Shown: in pieces, positions 42,435 through 50,926 of the stretch | How the letters are laid out: each line of letters starts with the position of its first letter | Position numbering within the stretch: the first letter of the stretch is position 1 | DNA from: Pseudomonas sp. UBA6562 | GTDB taxonomy: Bacteria; Pseudomonadota; Gammaproteobacteria; Pseudomonadales; Pseudomonadaceae | Direction of reading: 5' to 3' | Assembly: GCF_002434265.1 (NCBI RefSeq) | Contig: NZ_DJJS01000004.1 | Span: 377,079 to 441,078, forward strand | Length of the DNA stretch: 64,000 nt | Program-made: the position numbers and the translations under genes | The notes under the pieces: model-generated | Databases searched by the model: none | The model's input: the letters and a program-made list of their open reading frames with translations, nothing else | Told to the model about the DNA's origin: nothing

Positions 42435-43106
42435 ATGCGCGATTACCAGTGGCTGCACGAGTTCTGCCTGAACCGCTTCGGCTCGGTGAAAGCCTTCGAA
42501 GCGTCCCTGCCCAAGCCGCGTACGGACGCGCAGTTGCGTGCCACGCCTGCGGACCGTTACCTCTCCACCCTGGCCTTGCGGGTGTTTCGCGCCGGGCTCA
42601 AGCACAGCCTGGTGGACGCCAAGTGGCCGGCCTTCGAGCAGGTGTTCTTTGGTTTCGATCCGGAGAAGGTGGTGCTGATGGGCGCCGAGCACCTGGAGCG
42701 GCTGATGCAGGACGCGCGCATCATCCGCCACCTGGGCAAGCTCAAGAGCGTGCCACGCAACGCGCAGATGATCCTCGACGTCGAGCAGACCCACGGCAGC
42801 TTCGGTGATTTCATCGCCGACTGGCCGGTGACCGACATCGTCGGGCTGTGGAAATACCTGATCAAGCACGGCAACCAGCTCGGCGGGCTGTCGGCACCGC
42901 GCTTCCTGCGCATGGTCGGCAAGGACACCTTCGTGGCCTCGGACGACGTGTCGGCAGCCCTGATCGCGCAGAAGATCGTCGACAAGCGCCCGACCAGCCA
43001 GCGCGACCAGGCCGCGGTGCAGGCGGCGTTCAACCAATGGCACGCAGAGAGCGGACGGCCCTTGTGCCAGCTGTCGGTGATGCTGGCGCACACCGTCAAT
43101 CATTGA
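42435..43106 (+). CDS. Tag-like (DNA-3-methyladenine glycosylase I family) protein, divergent
   Basis: A 223-residue helical protein matching the Tag/HhH-GPD family in its middle region (FEQVFFGFDPEKVVLMG, LMQDARIIRHLGKLKSV, NAQMIL). It departs from E. coli Tag at functional positions. The N-terminal Cys and His and the C-terminal His/Cys zinc ligands are not where expected, and the EGQQAGLSW region carrying the catalytic glutamate reads LALRVFRAGLKHS. It is probably a paralogue with altered activity rather than a classical alkylbase glycosylase. Co-directional with ttcA with one base between them. Confidence 0.8.
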   Translation: MRDYQWLHEFCLNRFGSVKAFEASLPKPRTDAQLRATPADRYLSTLALRVFRAGLKHSLVDAKWPAFEQVFFGFDPEKVVLMGAEHLERLMQDARIIRHLGKLKSVPRNAQMILDVEQTHGSFGDFIADWPVTDIVGLWKYLIKHGNQLGGLSAPRFLRMVGKDTFVASDDVSAALIAQKIVDKRPTSQRDQAAVQAAFNQWHAESGRPLCQLSVMLAHTVNH

Positions 43107-43139
43107 GGTGGTCGGGGCGGCACCGCCGCCCCATGACAC

Positions 43140-43553
43140 TCAGCGACCTTCGCCCGCCAAGCGCCGCTCCAACTGATACTTCCAGCGCACATACAGCAGC
43201 GCCGCCAGAAACAGCCCCAGGCTCAGCCCGATTTCCATCGCCCCCAGCACGACCCGCGCCGGATCGAACGCCGCCAGCACCCCTTTGATGAAGTACAGGT
43301 TGACCACGAAGCAGGTCCAGGCATGGGCGCGCGCGCTACCCAGGAGCATGCCGGGCAGCAACAGCAGCAACGGCAGCAGTTCGATCGCCAGGATCACCCC
43401 GGTGCGCGCACCGTGCAGGTTGGCGAAGAACAGCGTATTGAGGCCCAGCAGGGCAATCAGGCCAAGGAAGCAGGCCAGGCTCGCCACGCGCGTGACCGCC
43501 ACCCGCGGTGCAAGCCAGCTGTGCGTGGGCAGGGCTTTAGGCGTTCTGGCCAC
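43140..43553 (-). CDS. DUF2069 integral membrane protein
   Basis: A 137-residue protein with about four transmembrane helices (VASLACFLGLIALLGLN, ILAIELLPLLLLLPGML, CFVVNLYFIKGVLAAF, MEIGLSLGLFLAALLYV), matching the DUF2069 pattern including the central YFIKG. The start is taken as GTG at 43553, with GGAG seven bases upstream, overlapping the wrbA end by 17 bases. It is the third gene of an arsC-wrbA-DUF2069 unit. Function unknown. Confidence 0.85.
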   Translation of the reverse strand: MARTPKALPTHSWLAPRVAVTRVASLACFLGLIALLGLNTLFFANLHGARTGVILAIELLPLLLLLPGMLLGSARAHAWTCFVVNLYFIKGVLAAFDPARVVLGAMEIGLSLGLFLAALLYVRWKYQLERRLAGEGR

Positions 43554-44151
43554 GGCTCGGCTCCAGGGCCTTGGCGGTGGCACCGATGCGTTGGCCGAGC
43601 GCGCGGCACAGGCTGATCTCGTGGGTGTCCAGCTCGCGTTTGCCGTCGGCACCGGCATGGTGGCTGGCGCCGTACGGCGTGCCGCCCCCGCGGGTGTCGA
43701 TCAGCGCCGACTCGCTGTAGGGCAGGCCCATCACCAGCATGCCGTGGTGCAGCAAGGGCAACAGCATCGACAGCAAGGTGGTCTCCTGGCCGCCGTGCAG
43801 GCTGGCGGTGGAGGTGAACACCGCCGCCGGCTTGCCGACCAGTTCGCCGCCCAGCCACAGGCTGCTGGTGCCGTCGAGGAAATACTTCAAAGGCGCGGCC
43901 ATGTTGCCGAAGCGGGTGGGGCTGCCGAGGATCAGACCGGCGCAGTGGCGCAGATCGTCGAGGGTAGCGTAGGGCGCGCCGTTGGCGGGAATGTCGGGCG
44001 CCATCGCCTCGCACTCGGTCGACACCGCCGGCACCGTGCGCAGGCGCGCTTCCAGGCCGCTCAGCTCGACGCCACGGGCGATGTGCCGGGCCATTTCGCT
44101 GGTGGCGCCATGACGGCTGTAGTACAGCACCAGAATGTAAGGCGAGCTCAT
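43537..44151 (-). CDS. wrbA: NAD(P)H:quinone oxidoreductase WrbA (flavodoxin-like)
   Basis: A 204-residue FMN-dependent enzyme that carries out two-electron reduction of quinones, protecting against redox cycling. The N-terminal flavin phosphate loop (YYSRHGATSEMARHIARG), LGSPTRFGNMAAPLKYFLDG and STASLHGGQETTLL are diagnostic of WrbA. It overlaps arsC by 4 bases and the DUF2069 gene by 17 bases, so the three form one operon. Confidence 0.95.
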   Translation of the reverse strand: MSSPYILVLYYSRHGATSEMARHIARGVELSGLEARLRTVPAVSTECEAMAPDIPANGAPYATLDDLRHCAGLILGSPTRFGNMAAPLKYFLDGTSSLWLGGELVGKPAAVFTSTASLHGGQETTLLSMLLPLLHHGMLVMGLPYSESALIDTRGGGTPYGASHHAGADGKRELDTHEISLCRALGQRIGATAKALEPSRGQNA

Positions 44152-44501
44152 GGCAGGATCTCCAGGACGTTTTCCGGTGGGCGGCCGATCACGGCGTTGT
44201 CGCCGGCGACCAGAATGGGGCGTTCGATGAGGATGGGTTGCTCGACCATCGCGGCGATGAGCTGCTCGTCGGTCAGCGCGGGGTCGGCAAGGCCCAGAGC
44301 CTGGTAGGCGTCTTCGCCCGTGCGCAGCAACTGGCGGGCGCCGAGGCCTAGGCGTGCCAGCAGCGTGCGCAGCGTGGCGGCATCGGGCGGCGTTTCCAGG
44401 TAGCGCACTACGGTCGGCGCAAGGCCCCGGGCTTCGAGCAGTGCGAGGGCGCTGCGGGATTTCGAACAGCGGGGGTTATGATAGAGCGTCAGTTCAGTCA
44501 T
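44148..44501 (-). CDS. arsC: Glutaredoxin-dependent arsenate reductase family protein ArsC
   Basis: A 117-residue thioredoxin-fold protein of the ArsC/YffB type. The catalytic Cys12 lies in HNPRCSKSR, followed by the RYLETPPDAATL region and a C-terminal VLVAGDNAVIGRPPENVLEIL with the family Arg that stabilises the thiolate. Presumed to reduce arsenate with glutathione/glutaredoxin. No arsB or arsR is adjacent, so a housekeeping role is possible. ATG at 44501; an upstream ATG at 44513 is in frame but less well placed. First gene of the operon. Confidence 0.92.
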   Translation of the reverse strand: MTELTLYHNPRCSKSRSALALLEARGLAPTVVRYLETPPDAATLRTLLARLGLGARQLLRTGEDAYQALGLADPALTDEQLIAAMVEQPILIERPILVAGDNAVIGRPPENVLEILP

Positions 44502-44588
44502 GACGGGGACCACAGGCAGCTGGAAATGCCGGCTAGTCTAACCGCTCATGCTGACCCACAGGCTGTTAACTTCGAGAAGGATTGACCC

Positions 44589-45056
44589 ATGGCAAGGCGT
44601 TTGGCAGTGGCACTGGCCATCACCGCGAGCCTGTTGCTCGCCGGTTGCGGTGCGGACTATGGCGTGGACCAGAACGGCAAGACGGTGAAGACCGAACAAC
44701 TCGACGGCCACTGGCTGGTGCTCAACTACTGGGCCGAATGGTGCGGGCCCTGCCGCACCGAAGTGCCCGAGCTCAATGCTGCCGCCAAGCAGTGGCAGGC
44801 GCAGAACGTCAAAGTGGTCGGGGTGAACTTCGACGGCCTGCAAGGGGCCGATCTGAAGGAGGCGGTGAACGCGCTGGGCATCGAGTTCACCGTACTGGCG
44901 CAGGATCCGGCCGAACGCTACGAGCTGCCCCGTAGCGAGGCCTTGCCGGTCACCTACATCATCGACGACAAGGGCAAGGTGCGTGAGCAACTGCTCGGCG
45001 AGCAGACCCTCGAAGGCCTGCAAGAGAAGCTCAAAGCGCTCAAGGGCGGCGCCTGA
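44589..45056 (+). CDS. TlpA-family thioredoxin-like lipoprotein
   Basis: A 155-residue lipoprotein with lipobox LLAGC (lipidated Cys20) and an extracytoplasmic thioredoxin fold. The redox motif is WCGPC (Cys52, Cys55), and the cis-proline lies in ALPVTYIIDD. Such proteins reduce or isomerise periplasmic disulfides, often for cytochrome c or copper-site maturation. It is divergent from arsC. Confidence 0.92.
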   Translation: MARRLAVALAITASLLLAGCGADYGVDQNGKTVKTEQLDGHWLVLNYWAEWCGPCRTEVPELNAAAKQWQAQNVKVVGVNFDGLQGADLKEAVNALGIEFTVLAQDPAERYELPRSEALPVTYIIDDKGKVREQLLGEQTLEGLQEKLKALKGGA

Positions 45057-45092
45057 TCCGGCATCCGTACCGGCGGCGCCTACGCGGCGCCG

Positions 45093-45497
45093 TCAGCTTT
45101 CCTCAGGCCAGAAGCGCAAGGCCTTGCCATCGTCCAGCCAGAAACGCACCTGCCCTTGATTCGACGTATCCCAGCGCTGTACCCGCTCCAGCGCCTTGAG
45201 AAAGCGCCCTTCCTGTTCCATCAGCGCCGGCGCGCAGAGCTTGCGCGTGCTGCCTACCGGACCGAAGTGCAATGCCTCGCCCTGCAAGGTGTAGGGCGCG
45301 AACCAGTGGTTGCAGCCGGCATTGCCGTACGCCCGGCCATCGCCGCCCAGGGTCAGGCTGAGGTGACTGTAGTCCATGAGCGGACGTTCGCCGATCCATT
45401 CCAGGGTGTAGGCTTGGTCTTGTTGCAGCGGGGTGGGCGCGCTGGCGCAGCCGACCAGCGCTGCAGCCATCAACGCACTGGCCGCCAGCGCCTTCAC
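45093..45497 (-). CDS. META-domain lipoprotein
   Basis: A 134-residue protein with a signal peptide and lipobox (ALMAAALVGC, Cys17) followed by a META/HslJ-like domain. The DGRAYGNAGCNHWFAPYTLQG stretch is the family's core (GxxGCNxxxGxY). The start is GTG at 45497, overlapping the upstream gene's stop codon by 3 bases (GTGA), so the two are coupled. META proteins are linked to heat, novobiocin resistance and protein quality control in E. coli (HslJ); the function here is inferred. Confidence 0.85.
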   Translation of the reverse strand: MKALAASALMAAALVGCASAPTPLQQDQAYTLEWIGERPLMDYSHLSLTLGGDGRAYGNAGCNHWFAPYTLQGEALHFGPVGSTRKLCAPALMEQEGRFLKALERVQRWDTSNQGQVRFWLDDGKALRFWPEES

Positions 45498-45931
45498 GAC
45501 GCGCTCGCCTGGCAGCGTGGGCAGAGGTGGCGCTCGCCTTGGTTGCTCCAACCCAGCTCTTCGAGCCGCGCGTTGGCCGCTGGCTGACGCGCCTTGTTGC
45601 CCAGGGAGGAGTCCACCGCGAACTCGAGGTCCAGCGAGGTCTGGCAACCATCGCATTCGACCTGCCAGGTCAGGATCTCCAGCTCTTTGAACGCCGGGCC
45701 ATTGGCCGTGGCCACCCACTGCCCCTGCGGGTTGATCAGGTGGCGCACGGTCTGCACCGTCAGGCGCATCGACAGGGTTTTACTGCCTTTGAGGCTGACC
45801 AGCAGGACATCGTCCTTTCTGATCGAGCCGCCATTGCCGGTGACCTGATAGCGGCCCGGCACCAGTGCGCGGCACTCGATCAGGGTGTGTTGCGGGTTGA
45901 AAAGGGTGTAGCGGAAATCGTGCTCGACCAT
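45494..45931 (-). CDS. Small zinc-ribbon-like protein, unknown function
   Basis: A 145-residue cytoplasmic protein. The N-terminal two-thirds is beta-rich and polar (LFNPQHTLIECRALVPGRYQVTGN). The C-terminal third has two CXXC pairs, CDGC (WQVECDGCQ) and CPRC (RHLCPRCQA), about 60 residues apart, consistent with a zinc ribbon or metal site. ATG at 45931 has GGAGG 4 bases upstream. It is coupled by overlap to the META lipoprotein gene. The frame continues back to 46051 only as a shadow of ldhA. I do not recognise the family. Confidence 0.8.
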   Translation of the reverse strand: MVEHDFRYTLFNPQHTLIECRALVPGRYQVTGNGGSIRKDDVLLVSLKGSKTLSMRLTVQTVRHLINPQGQWVATANGPAFKELEILTWQVECDGCQTSLDLEFAVDSSLGNKARQPAANARLEELGWSNQGERHLCPRCQASAS

Positions 45932-45962
45932 GGGTCCTCCAGAAATGCGGCGTATCCTAGCA

Positions 45963-46952
45963 TCAACCCTCGACCAGATTCTGCGGATTGCCTGCCGCCC
46001 AGCCGATGATGTTGGCCAGGGTGGTGCCGGCGATGGCGTCCAGCGCTTCACGGGTGAGGAACGCCTGGTGGGCGGTGACGATCACGTTGGGGAAGGTCAG
46101 CAGGCGTGCCAGCACATCGTCCTGCAAGGGGTGGTCGGAGCGGTCCTGGAAGAACAGCTGCGCCTCCTCTTCGTACACGTCCAGGCCCAGGTACCCCAGC
46201 TGACCGCTTTTCAGCGCCTCGATCAGTGCCGGGGTGTCGACCAGCGCGCCGCGGCCGGTGTTGATCAGCATGGCGCCGTGCTGCATCTGCGCCAGGGTCC
46301 GGGCATCGATCAGGTGGTGGCTGTCGGCGGTCAGCGGGCAGTGCAGGCTGACGATGCGCGACTCGCGCAGCAGCGCATCCAGCGGCAGGTAGCGTGCGCC
46401 CAAGGCCAGCAGGCGCGGGTTGGGGTAGGGGTCGTGGGCGAGTATCTGGCAGCCGAAGCCGGCCATGATGCGGGCGAAGGCTTCGCCGATCTGACCGGTG
46501 CCGATCACCCCGACGGTCTTGCCGTGCAGGTCGAAGCCGGTCAAGCCGTGCAAGGTGAAGTCGCCTTCGCGGGTGCGGTTGTAGGCACGGTGCAGGCGCC
46601 GGTTCAATGCCATCACCAGAGCCACCGCGTGCTCGGCCACGGCGTGCGGCGAGTAGGCGGGCACGCGCACCACACCCAGGCCCAGGCGCTCGGCGGCGGC
46701 CAGGTCGACGTGGTTGTAGCCGGCCGAGCGCAAAGCGATCAGCCGAGTGCCGCCTGCGGCCAGTCGTTCGAGCACGGCGGCGTCGAGTTCGTCGTTGATA
46801 AAGGCACACACCACCTCGAAACCTTGCGCCAGCGCGGCGGTGTCGACGCTCAGGCGGGTGGGTTGGTAATGCAGGTCCAGGGGCAGCCCGGTGCCGGCGC
46901 GGGCGAAGCTTTCCTGGTCGTAATGCTGGCTACTGAACAACAGCACGCGCAT
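45963..46952 (-). CDS. ldhA: D-lactate dehydrogenase (D-2-hydroxyacid dehydrogenase family), fermentative type
   Basis: A 329-residue NAD-dependent D-2-hydroxyacid dehydrogenase. Nucleotide-binding GTGQIG is followed by an acidic residue (HDPYPNPRLL). The catalytic Arg/Glu/His are found in NTGRGALVD (Arg), GLDVYEEEAQLFF (Glu region) and VTAHQAFLT (His). LHCPLTADSHHLID is the substrate-side motif. Length matches E. coli LdhA (329). It lies 64 bases downstream of gacS on the same strand. Confidence 0.93.
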   Translation of the reverse strand: MRVLLFSSQHYDQESFARAGTGLPLDLHYQPTRLSVDTAALAQGFEVVCAFINDELDAAVLERLAAGGTRLIALRSAGYNHVDLAAAERLGLGVVRVPAYSPHAVAEHAVALVMALNRRLHRAYNRTREGDFTLHGLTGFDLHGKTVGVIGTGQIGEAFARIMAGFGCQILAHDPYPNPRLLALGARYLPLDALLRESRIVSLHCPLTADSHHLIDARTLAQMQHGAMLINTGRGALVDTPALIEALKSGQLGYLGLDVYEEEAQLFFQDRSDHPLQDDVLARLLTFPNVIVTAHQAFLTREALDAIAGTTLANIIGWAAGNPQNLVEG

Positions 46953-47016
46953 GGGCGGCGCTCCTTGTGTTGGGGGCGGGCCAGCAAGGCGCAGACCCGT
47001 CAGAAGGGTGGGTTGT

Positions 47017-49782
47017 TCAGGCGCCCAGATGCGCCTGGGTCGCGAGGCGGCCTATGGCCCGGTCCAGCTCGTCCATGGCCTGCATCATGTGCGGGTGCTC
47101 CTGCTTGAGCAGGGTTTCGCTGCGCTGGCAAGCGGCGCGCAGTTGCGGCACGCCGCAATAGCGCGTGGCGCCGTTCAAACGGTGCACACGTTCGATCATC
47201 GCCTGCCGATCGCCGCTTTCACGGGCCTGGCGGATGGCTTCGCGGTCGCCTTCGAGCGAGGCCAGGAGCATGGCCAGCATGTCCGCTGCCAGGTCCGGCT
47301 TGCCGGCTGCGAGGCGCAGGCCCTCCTGTGGGTCGAGCACTTTCAGTTCGAGGTTGTCGGGGACGCGCTCCTGGGCGCGCTCGGGCGGCGGGGTGTCGAG
47401 GCTCAGGCCGGTCCATTTCAGCACCACTTGGGCTAACTGCCGTTCGCTGATGGGTTTGGTCAGGTAGTCGTCCATGCCGCTGTGCAGCAGCGCGCGCTTT
47501 TCGTTGGCCATGGCATGGGCGGTCAGGGCCACCACCGGCAAGGGCGGCTGGCCCAGGTCGGCCTCGCGGCGGCGGATCTGCTCGGTGCAGGCCGGGCCGT
47601 CCATGCCGGGCATCTGCACGTCCATCAGCACCAGGTCGAAAGGCTCCTCGTCGATGGCGCGCAAGGCCGCCTGGCCGTTGTCCACGGCCACCACCACGGC
47701 GCCCATGTCTTCGAGCAGAGTCTGCACCAGCAGCAGGTTGGCCGGGTTGTCGTCGACGCAGAGGATGCGCGGCAGGCGCTGCCCGGTCAGGGGTTGCGAG
47801 GCCGGGCGCTGCTGATGACGGGGTTGCACCAGGTCCAGCAGCACCCGGCGCAGCTTGCGCGTGCAGGCCGGCTTGGACAGCAGCTGGCCGTGGCCTTCGC
47901 TCAAGTGCGACTGGTACAAGCCCTGCTCGGTGGTGGGGCAGAACACCAGGCACTGGCAGCCATGGCGCTCCAGCTGGTCGTTGATCAGGCCCAGTCGCTC
48001 GGGCGCCAGGTTGGCCAGGTTGATGCCGAGCACGGCGAACTCGAACGGCTTGCCCGCCAAGGCGGCCGCTTCGACGGCCTGGATCAGGTGCTCGAAGCTG
48101 CCGAACTGGGTGACGCTCAGGCCGCAGTCCTGCAATTGATGCTCCAGCGCCTGACACGCCAGTTCATGGCTTTCGACGATCGCCACACGCCGCTCCAGCA
48201 GGGCCTGCAAGGGTGCCTGGTCGATGTCGTCGTGGGCCTTGGGCAGGGTCAGGGTGATCCAGAACTGCGAACCTTCGCCGGGCGTGCTGTCGACGCCGAT
48301 CTCGCCGCCCATCTGCTCGATCAGGCGCTTGGAGATCACCAGGCCCAAGCCGGTGCCGCCGGGCTCGCGCGACAGCGAGTTGTCGGCCTGGCTGAAGGCC
48401 TGGAACAGCGTGCGCACGTCGGCCGGGGTCAGACCGATACCGGTGTCGCGCACGCTGATGCGCAACTGCACGCTGTCTTCCTGTTCGTCTTCGAGCATGG
48501 CGCGTACCGCGATGGTGCCCTCGCGGGTGAACTTGATCGCGTTGCTGACCAGGTTGGTGAGGATCTGCTTGAGCCGCAGCGGGTCGCCGACCAGCGACAG
48601 CGGCGTGTCGCGGTAGACCAGGCTGACCAGCTCGAGCTGCTTGGCGTGGGCCGCAGGCGCGAGGATGGTCAGAGTGTCCTGGATCAGGTCGCGCAGGTTG
48701 AAGGGAATGCTGTCGAGCACCAGCTTGCCGGCTTCGATCTTGGAGAAGTCGAGGATCTCGTTGATGATGCCCAGCAGGTTGCCGGCCGATTTCTCGATGG
48801 TGCCCAGGTAGTCCTGCTGGCGCGGGCTGAGCTCGCCTTTCTGCAACAAATGCGTGAAGCCCAGGATGCCGTTGAGCGGGGTGCGGATTTCGTGGCTCAT
48901 GTTGGCCAGGAACTCGGACTTGATGCGGCTGGCCTCCAGAGCCTCCTTGCGCGCCATGTCCAGTTCGATGTTCTGGATCTCGATGGTTTCCAGGTTTTGC
49001 CGCACGTCTTCGGTGGCCTGGTCGACGTTGTTCTGCAGCTCTTCATGGGCGCTGTGCAGGGTCTGCGCCATGCGGTTGATGCCGGCGGCCAGCTCGTCCA
49101 GCTCGTGGCTGCCCATGGCCGGCAGCCGTTCTTCGAGGTTGCCGTCCTTGAGCCGGTTGACGGCGTCCTTGATGCGTTCCAGCGGCTGGTTGATGGCGCG
49201 GCTCATGCGCATCGCCAGCAGTACCGTCAGGCTCAGGCAGGCGAAGATCAGCAACATGCTGGTGAACAGGTTGCGGTAACCGCGCAGCAGGGTGCCGTCG
49301 TGGGACAGCTCCACCTCGACCCAGCCTAGAAGGCGCTCGGCCTCTGCCGGCACCGCGTCGGTGACGAGGTCGCGGTGGTGGCCGAATACCGGCATCAGGT
49401 AGCGGGTGGCATCCTTGCCGCTGCGATCGAGCAGCTGCGTGCCACTGCCGCCGCTGGGCGGCGGGTTGAGCATGCTGGGGCCGGCATGCGCCAGGCGCGT
49501 GCGGTCGGGGGCGAGGAAGGCCACGGCGCGTACGTCGACCTGTTCCAGCGCCTCGGCGGCGATGCGCTCGAGCTGGGCGCGCGCCTGGGTGTGTCGCGCC
49601 AGGGCCGGGGCGGCGAGCGGGGCCAGTTGCTCGGACACCAGCTTGCCGCGCTGCAGCAGTTGCGTGCGCAGCTCGGCCTGCTGCTGCCAGTTGAAATAGA
49701 TGCCCAGCACCAGCGCCATCAGGCTGGCGGGGAGCAAGGCGAGGATAAGGACGCGGCTTCGTATTCCCAGACGATCGAGCAC
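47017..49782 (-). CDS. gacS: Global regulator hybrid histidine kinase GacS (BarA-type)
   Basis: A 921-residue unorthodox kinase that activates GacA and hence the RsmY/RsmZ small RNAs controlling secondary metabolism, biofilm and motility. In order it has TM1 (about residues 11-30), a periplasmic region to about 170, TM2 (about 173-195), HAMP (about 196-248), HisKA with phosphoacceptor His297 (FLANMSHEIRTPLNG), the HATPase (DTGIGLTPAD, GTGLGLVISKRL), a degenerate receiver, a functional receiver with Asp721 (LVLMDVQMPGMDG), and an HPt domain with His867 (RVHRLNGATRYCG). The start is GTG at 49782 with AGGAG 7 bases upstream; a longer frame to 49857 is rejected. Confidence 0.95.
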   Translation of the reverse strand: MLDRLGIRSRVLILALLPASLMALVLGIYFNWQQQAELRTQLLQRGKLVSEQLAPLAAPALARHTQARAQLERIAAEALEQVDVRAVAFLAPDRTRLAHAGPSMLNPPPSGGSGTQLLDRSGKDATRYLMPVFGHHRDLVTDAVPAEAERLLGWVEVELSHDGTLLRGYRNLFTSMLLIFACLSLTVLLAMRMSRAINQPLERIKDAVNRLKDGNLEERLPAMGSHELDELAAGINRMAQTLHSAHEELQNNVDQATEDVRQNLETIEIQNIELDMARKEALEASRIKSEFLANMSHEIRTPLNGILGFTHLLQKGELSPRQQDYLGTIEKSAGNLLGIINEILDFSKIEAGKLVLDSIPFNLRDLIQDTLTILAPAAHAKQLELVSLVYRDTPLSLVGDPLRLKQILTNLVSNAIKFTREGTIAVRAMLEDEQEDSVQLRISVRDTGIGLTPADVRTLFQAFSQADNSLSREPGGTGLGLVISKRLIEQMGGEIGVDSTPGEGSQFWITLTLPKAHDDIDQAPLQALLERRVAIVESHELACQALEHQLQDCGLSVTQFGSFEHLIQAVEAAALAGKPFEFAVLGINLANLAPERLGLINDQLERHGCQCLVFCPTTEQGLYQSHLSEGHGQLLSKPACTRKLRRVLLDLVQPRHQQRPASQPLTGQRLPRILCVDDNPANLLLVQTLLEDMGAVVVAVDNGQAALRAIDEEPFDLVLMDVQMPGMDGPACTEQIRRREADLGQPPLPVVALTAHAMANEKRALLHSGMDDYLTKPISERQLAQVVLKWTGLSLDTPPPERAQERVPDNLELKVLDPQEGLRLAAGKPDLAADMLAMLLASLEGDREAIRQARESGDRQAMIERVHRLNGATRYCGVPQLRAACQRSETLLKQEHPHMMQAMDELDRAIGRLATQAHLGA

Positions 49783-50026
49783 ATTGTTCTCCTGTATGTG
49801 CCAGCGCAAGCAACGCGCTGCGAGCGCAAAGGTACTCCCGCTGGCCAAGGCTTGCACTGATTTGTGCCAGGGTCGGCGGTCAAGGGCGAGTGCTGCCCGG
49901 GCCTATCGGTCCGTACCGGAACTGCATATAGCCAGCCGCTATAACCTCCAACCATTGCGAGATATGGCCTTGGCGGCTTTGCCGGTATGATAGGCGCCCC
50001 CTGTCGCCCGGAATGCGAAATACGCC

Positions 50027-50926
50027 ATGACCTCGCAGTACCCAACCATCGCCGATTGCGTCGGCAATACGCCCCTGGTTCGTCTGCAGCGTCTGGGCGG
50101 CGACACCAGCAACACGCTGCTGCTCAAGCTCGAAGGCAACAACCCCGCAGGCTCGGTCAAGGACCGCCCGGCGTTGTCGATGATCGCGCGCGCCGAACAA
50201 CGCGGCCTGATCAAACCGGGCGACACCCTGATTGAAGCGACGTCGGGCAACACCGGCATCGCGCTGGCCATGGCCGCAGCGATCAAGGGCTACAAGATGA
50301 TCCTGATCATGCCCGACAACTCCACCAACGAACGCAAGGCGGCCATGACCGCCTACGGCGCCGAGTTGCTGCTGGTGACCAAGGAAGAGGGCATGGAAGG
50401 CGCCCGGGACCTCGCCGAAAGGCTCCAGGCCCAAGGCCGCGGCCGCGTGCTGGACCAGTTCGGCAACGGCGACAACCCCATGGCCCATTACCACGGCACC
50501 GGCCCGGAAATCTGGCAGCAGACCCACGGCAGCGTGACCCATTTCATCAGCTCCATGGGCACCACCGGCACCATCATGGGCTGCTCGCAGTACCTCAAGG
50601 AGCAGAACCCGGCCGTGCAGATCGTCGGCCTGCAACCGATGGACGGCTCGTCCATCCCCGGCATCCGCCGTTGGCCCGAGGCCTATCTGCCGACCATCTT
50701 CGACGCCAGCCGCGTCGACCAGGTGCTGGACATGTCCCAGGAGGAAGCCGAGCAGACCATGCTGCGCCTTGCCCGCGAAGAGGGCATTTTCTGTGGCGTG
50801 TCCTCCGGTGGTGCGGTGGCAGGCATGTTGCGCCTGTCGCGCGAGCTGGAAAATGCGGTACTGGTGGCGATCATCTGCGACCGCGGCGACCGCTACCTGT
50901 CCACCGGCCTGTTCGACGCGCCGTGA
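50027..50926 (+). CDS. cysM: Cysteine synthase B CysM
   Basis: A 299-residue PLP enzyme that makes cysteine (or S-sulfocysteine from thiosulfate) from O-acetylserine. The Schiff-base lysine is Lys45 (NPAGSVKDRPAL), TSGNTGIAL binds the PLP phosphate region, and the late GVSSGGAVAGML motif closes the site. The isoform-specific features (299 residues, MDGSSIPGIRRW) indicate CysM over CysK. It overlaps rlmD by one base (TGATG). Confidence 0.96.
   Translation: MTSQYPTIADCVGNTPLVRLQRLGGDTSNTLLLKLEGNNPAGSVKDRPALSMIARAEQRGLIKPGDTLIEATSGNTGIALAMAAAIKGYKMILIMPDNSTNERKAAMTAYGAELLLVTKEEGMEGARDLAERLQAQGRGRVLDQFGNGDNPMAHYHGTGPEIWQQTHGSVTHFISSMGTTGTIMGCSQYLKEQNPAVQIVGLQPMDGSSIPGIRRWPEAYLPTIFDASRVDQVLDMSQEEAEQTMLRLAREEGIFCGVSSGGAVAGMLRLSRELENAVLVAIICDRGDRYLSTGLFDAP

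Noticed and set aside
43114..43132. GC-rich hairpin between the Tag-like and DUF2069 genes as a terminator
   Set aside because: 7-bp stem but no T-run on either strand; too weak to annotate.
47482..49329. Plus-strand frame of 615 codons opposite gacS
   Set aside because: Antisense shadow; the minus strand carries complete kinase, receiver and HPt motifs.
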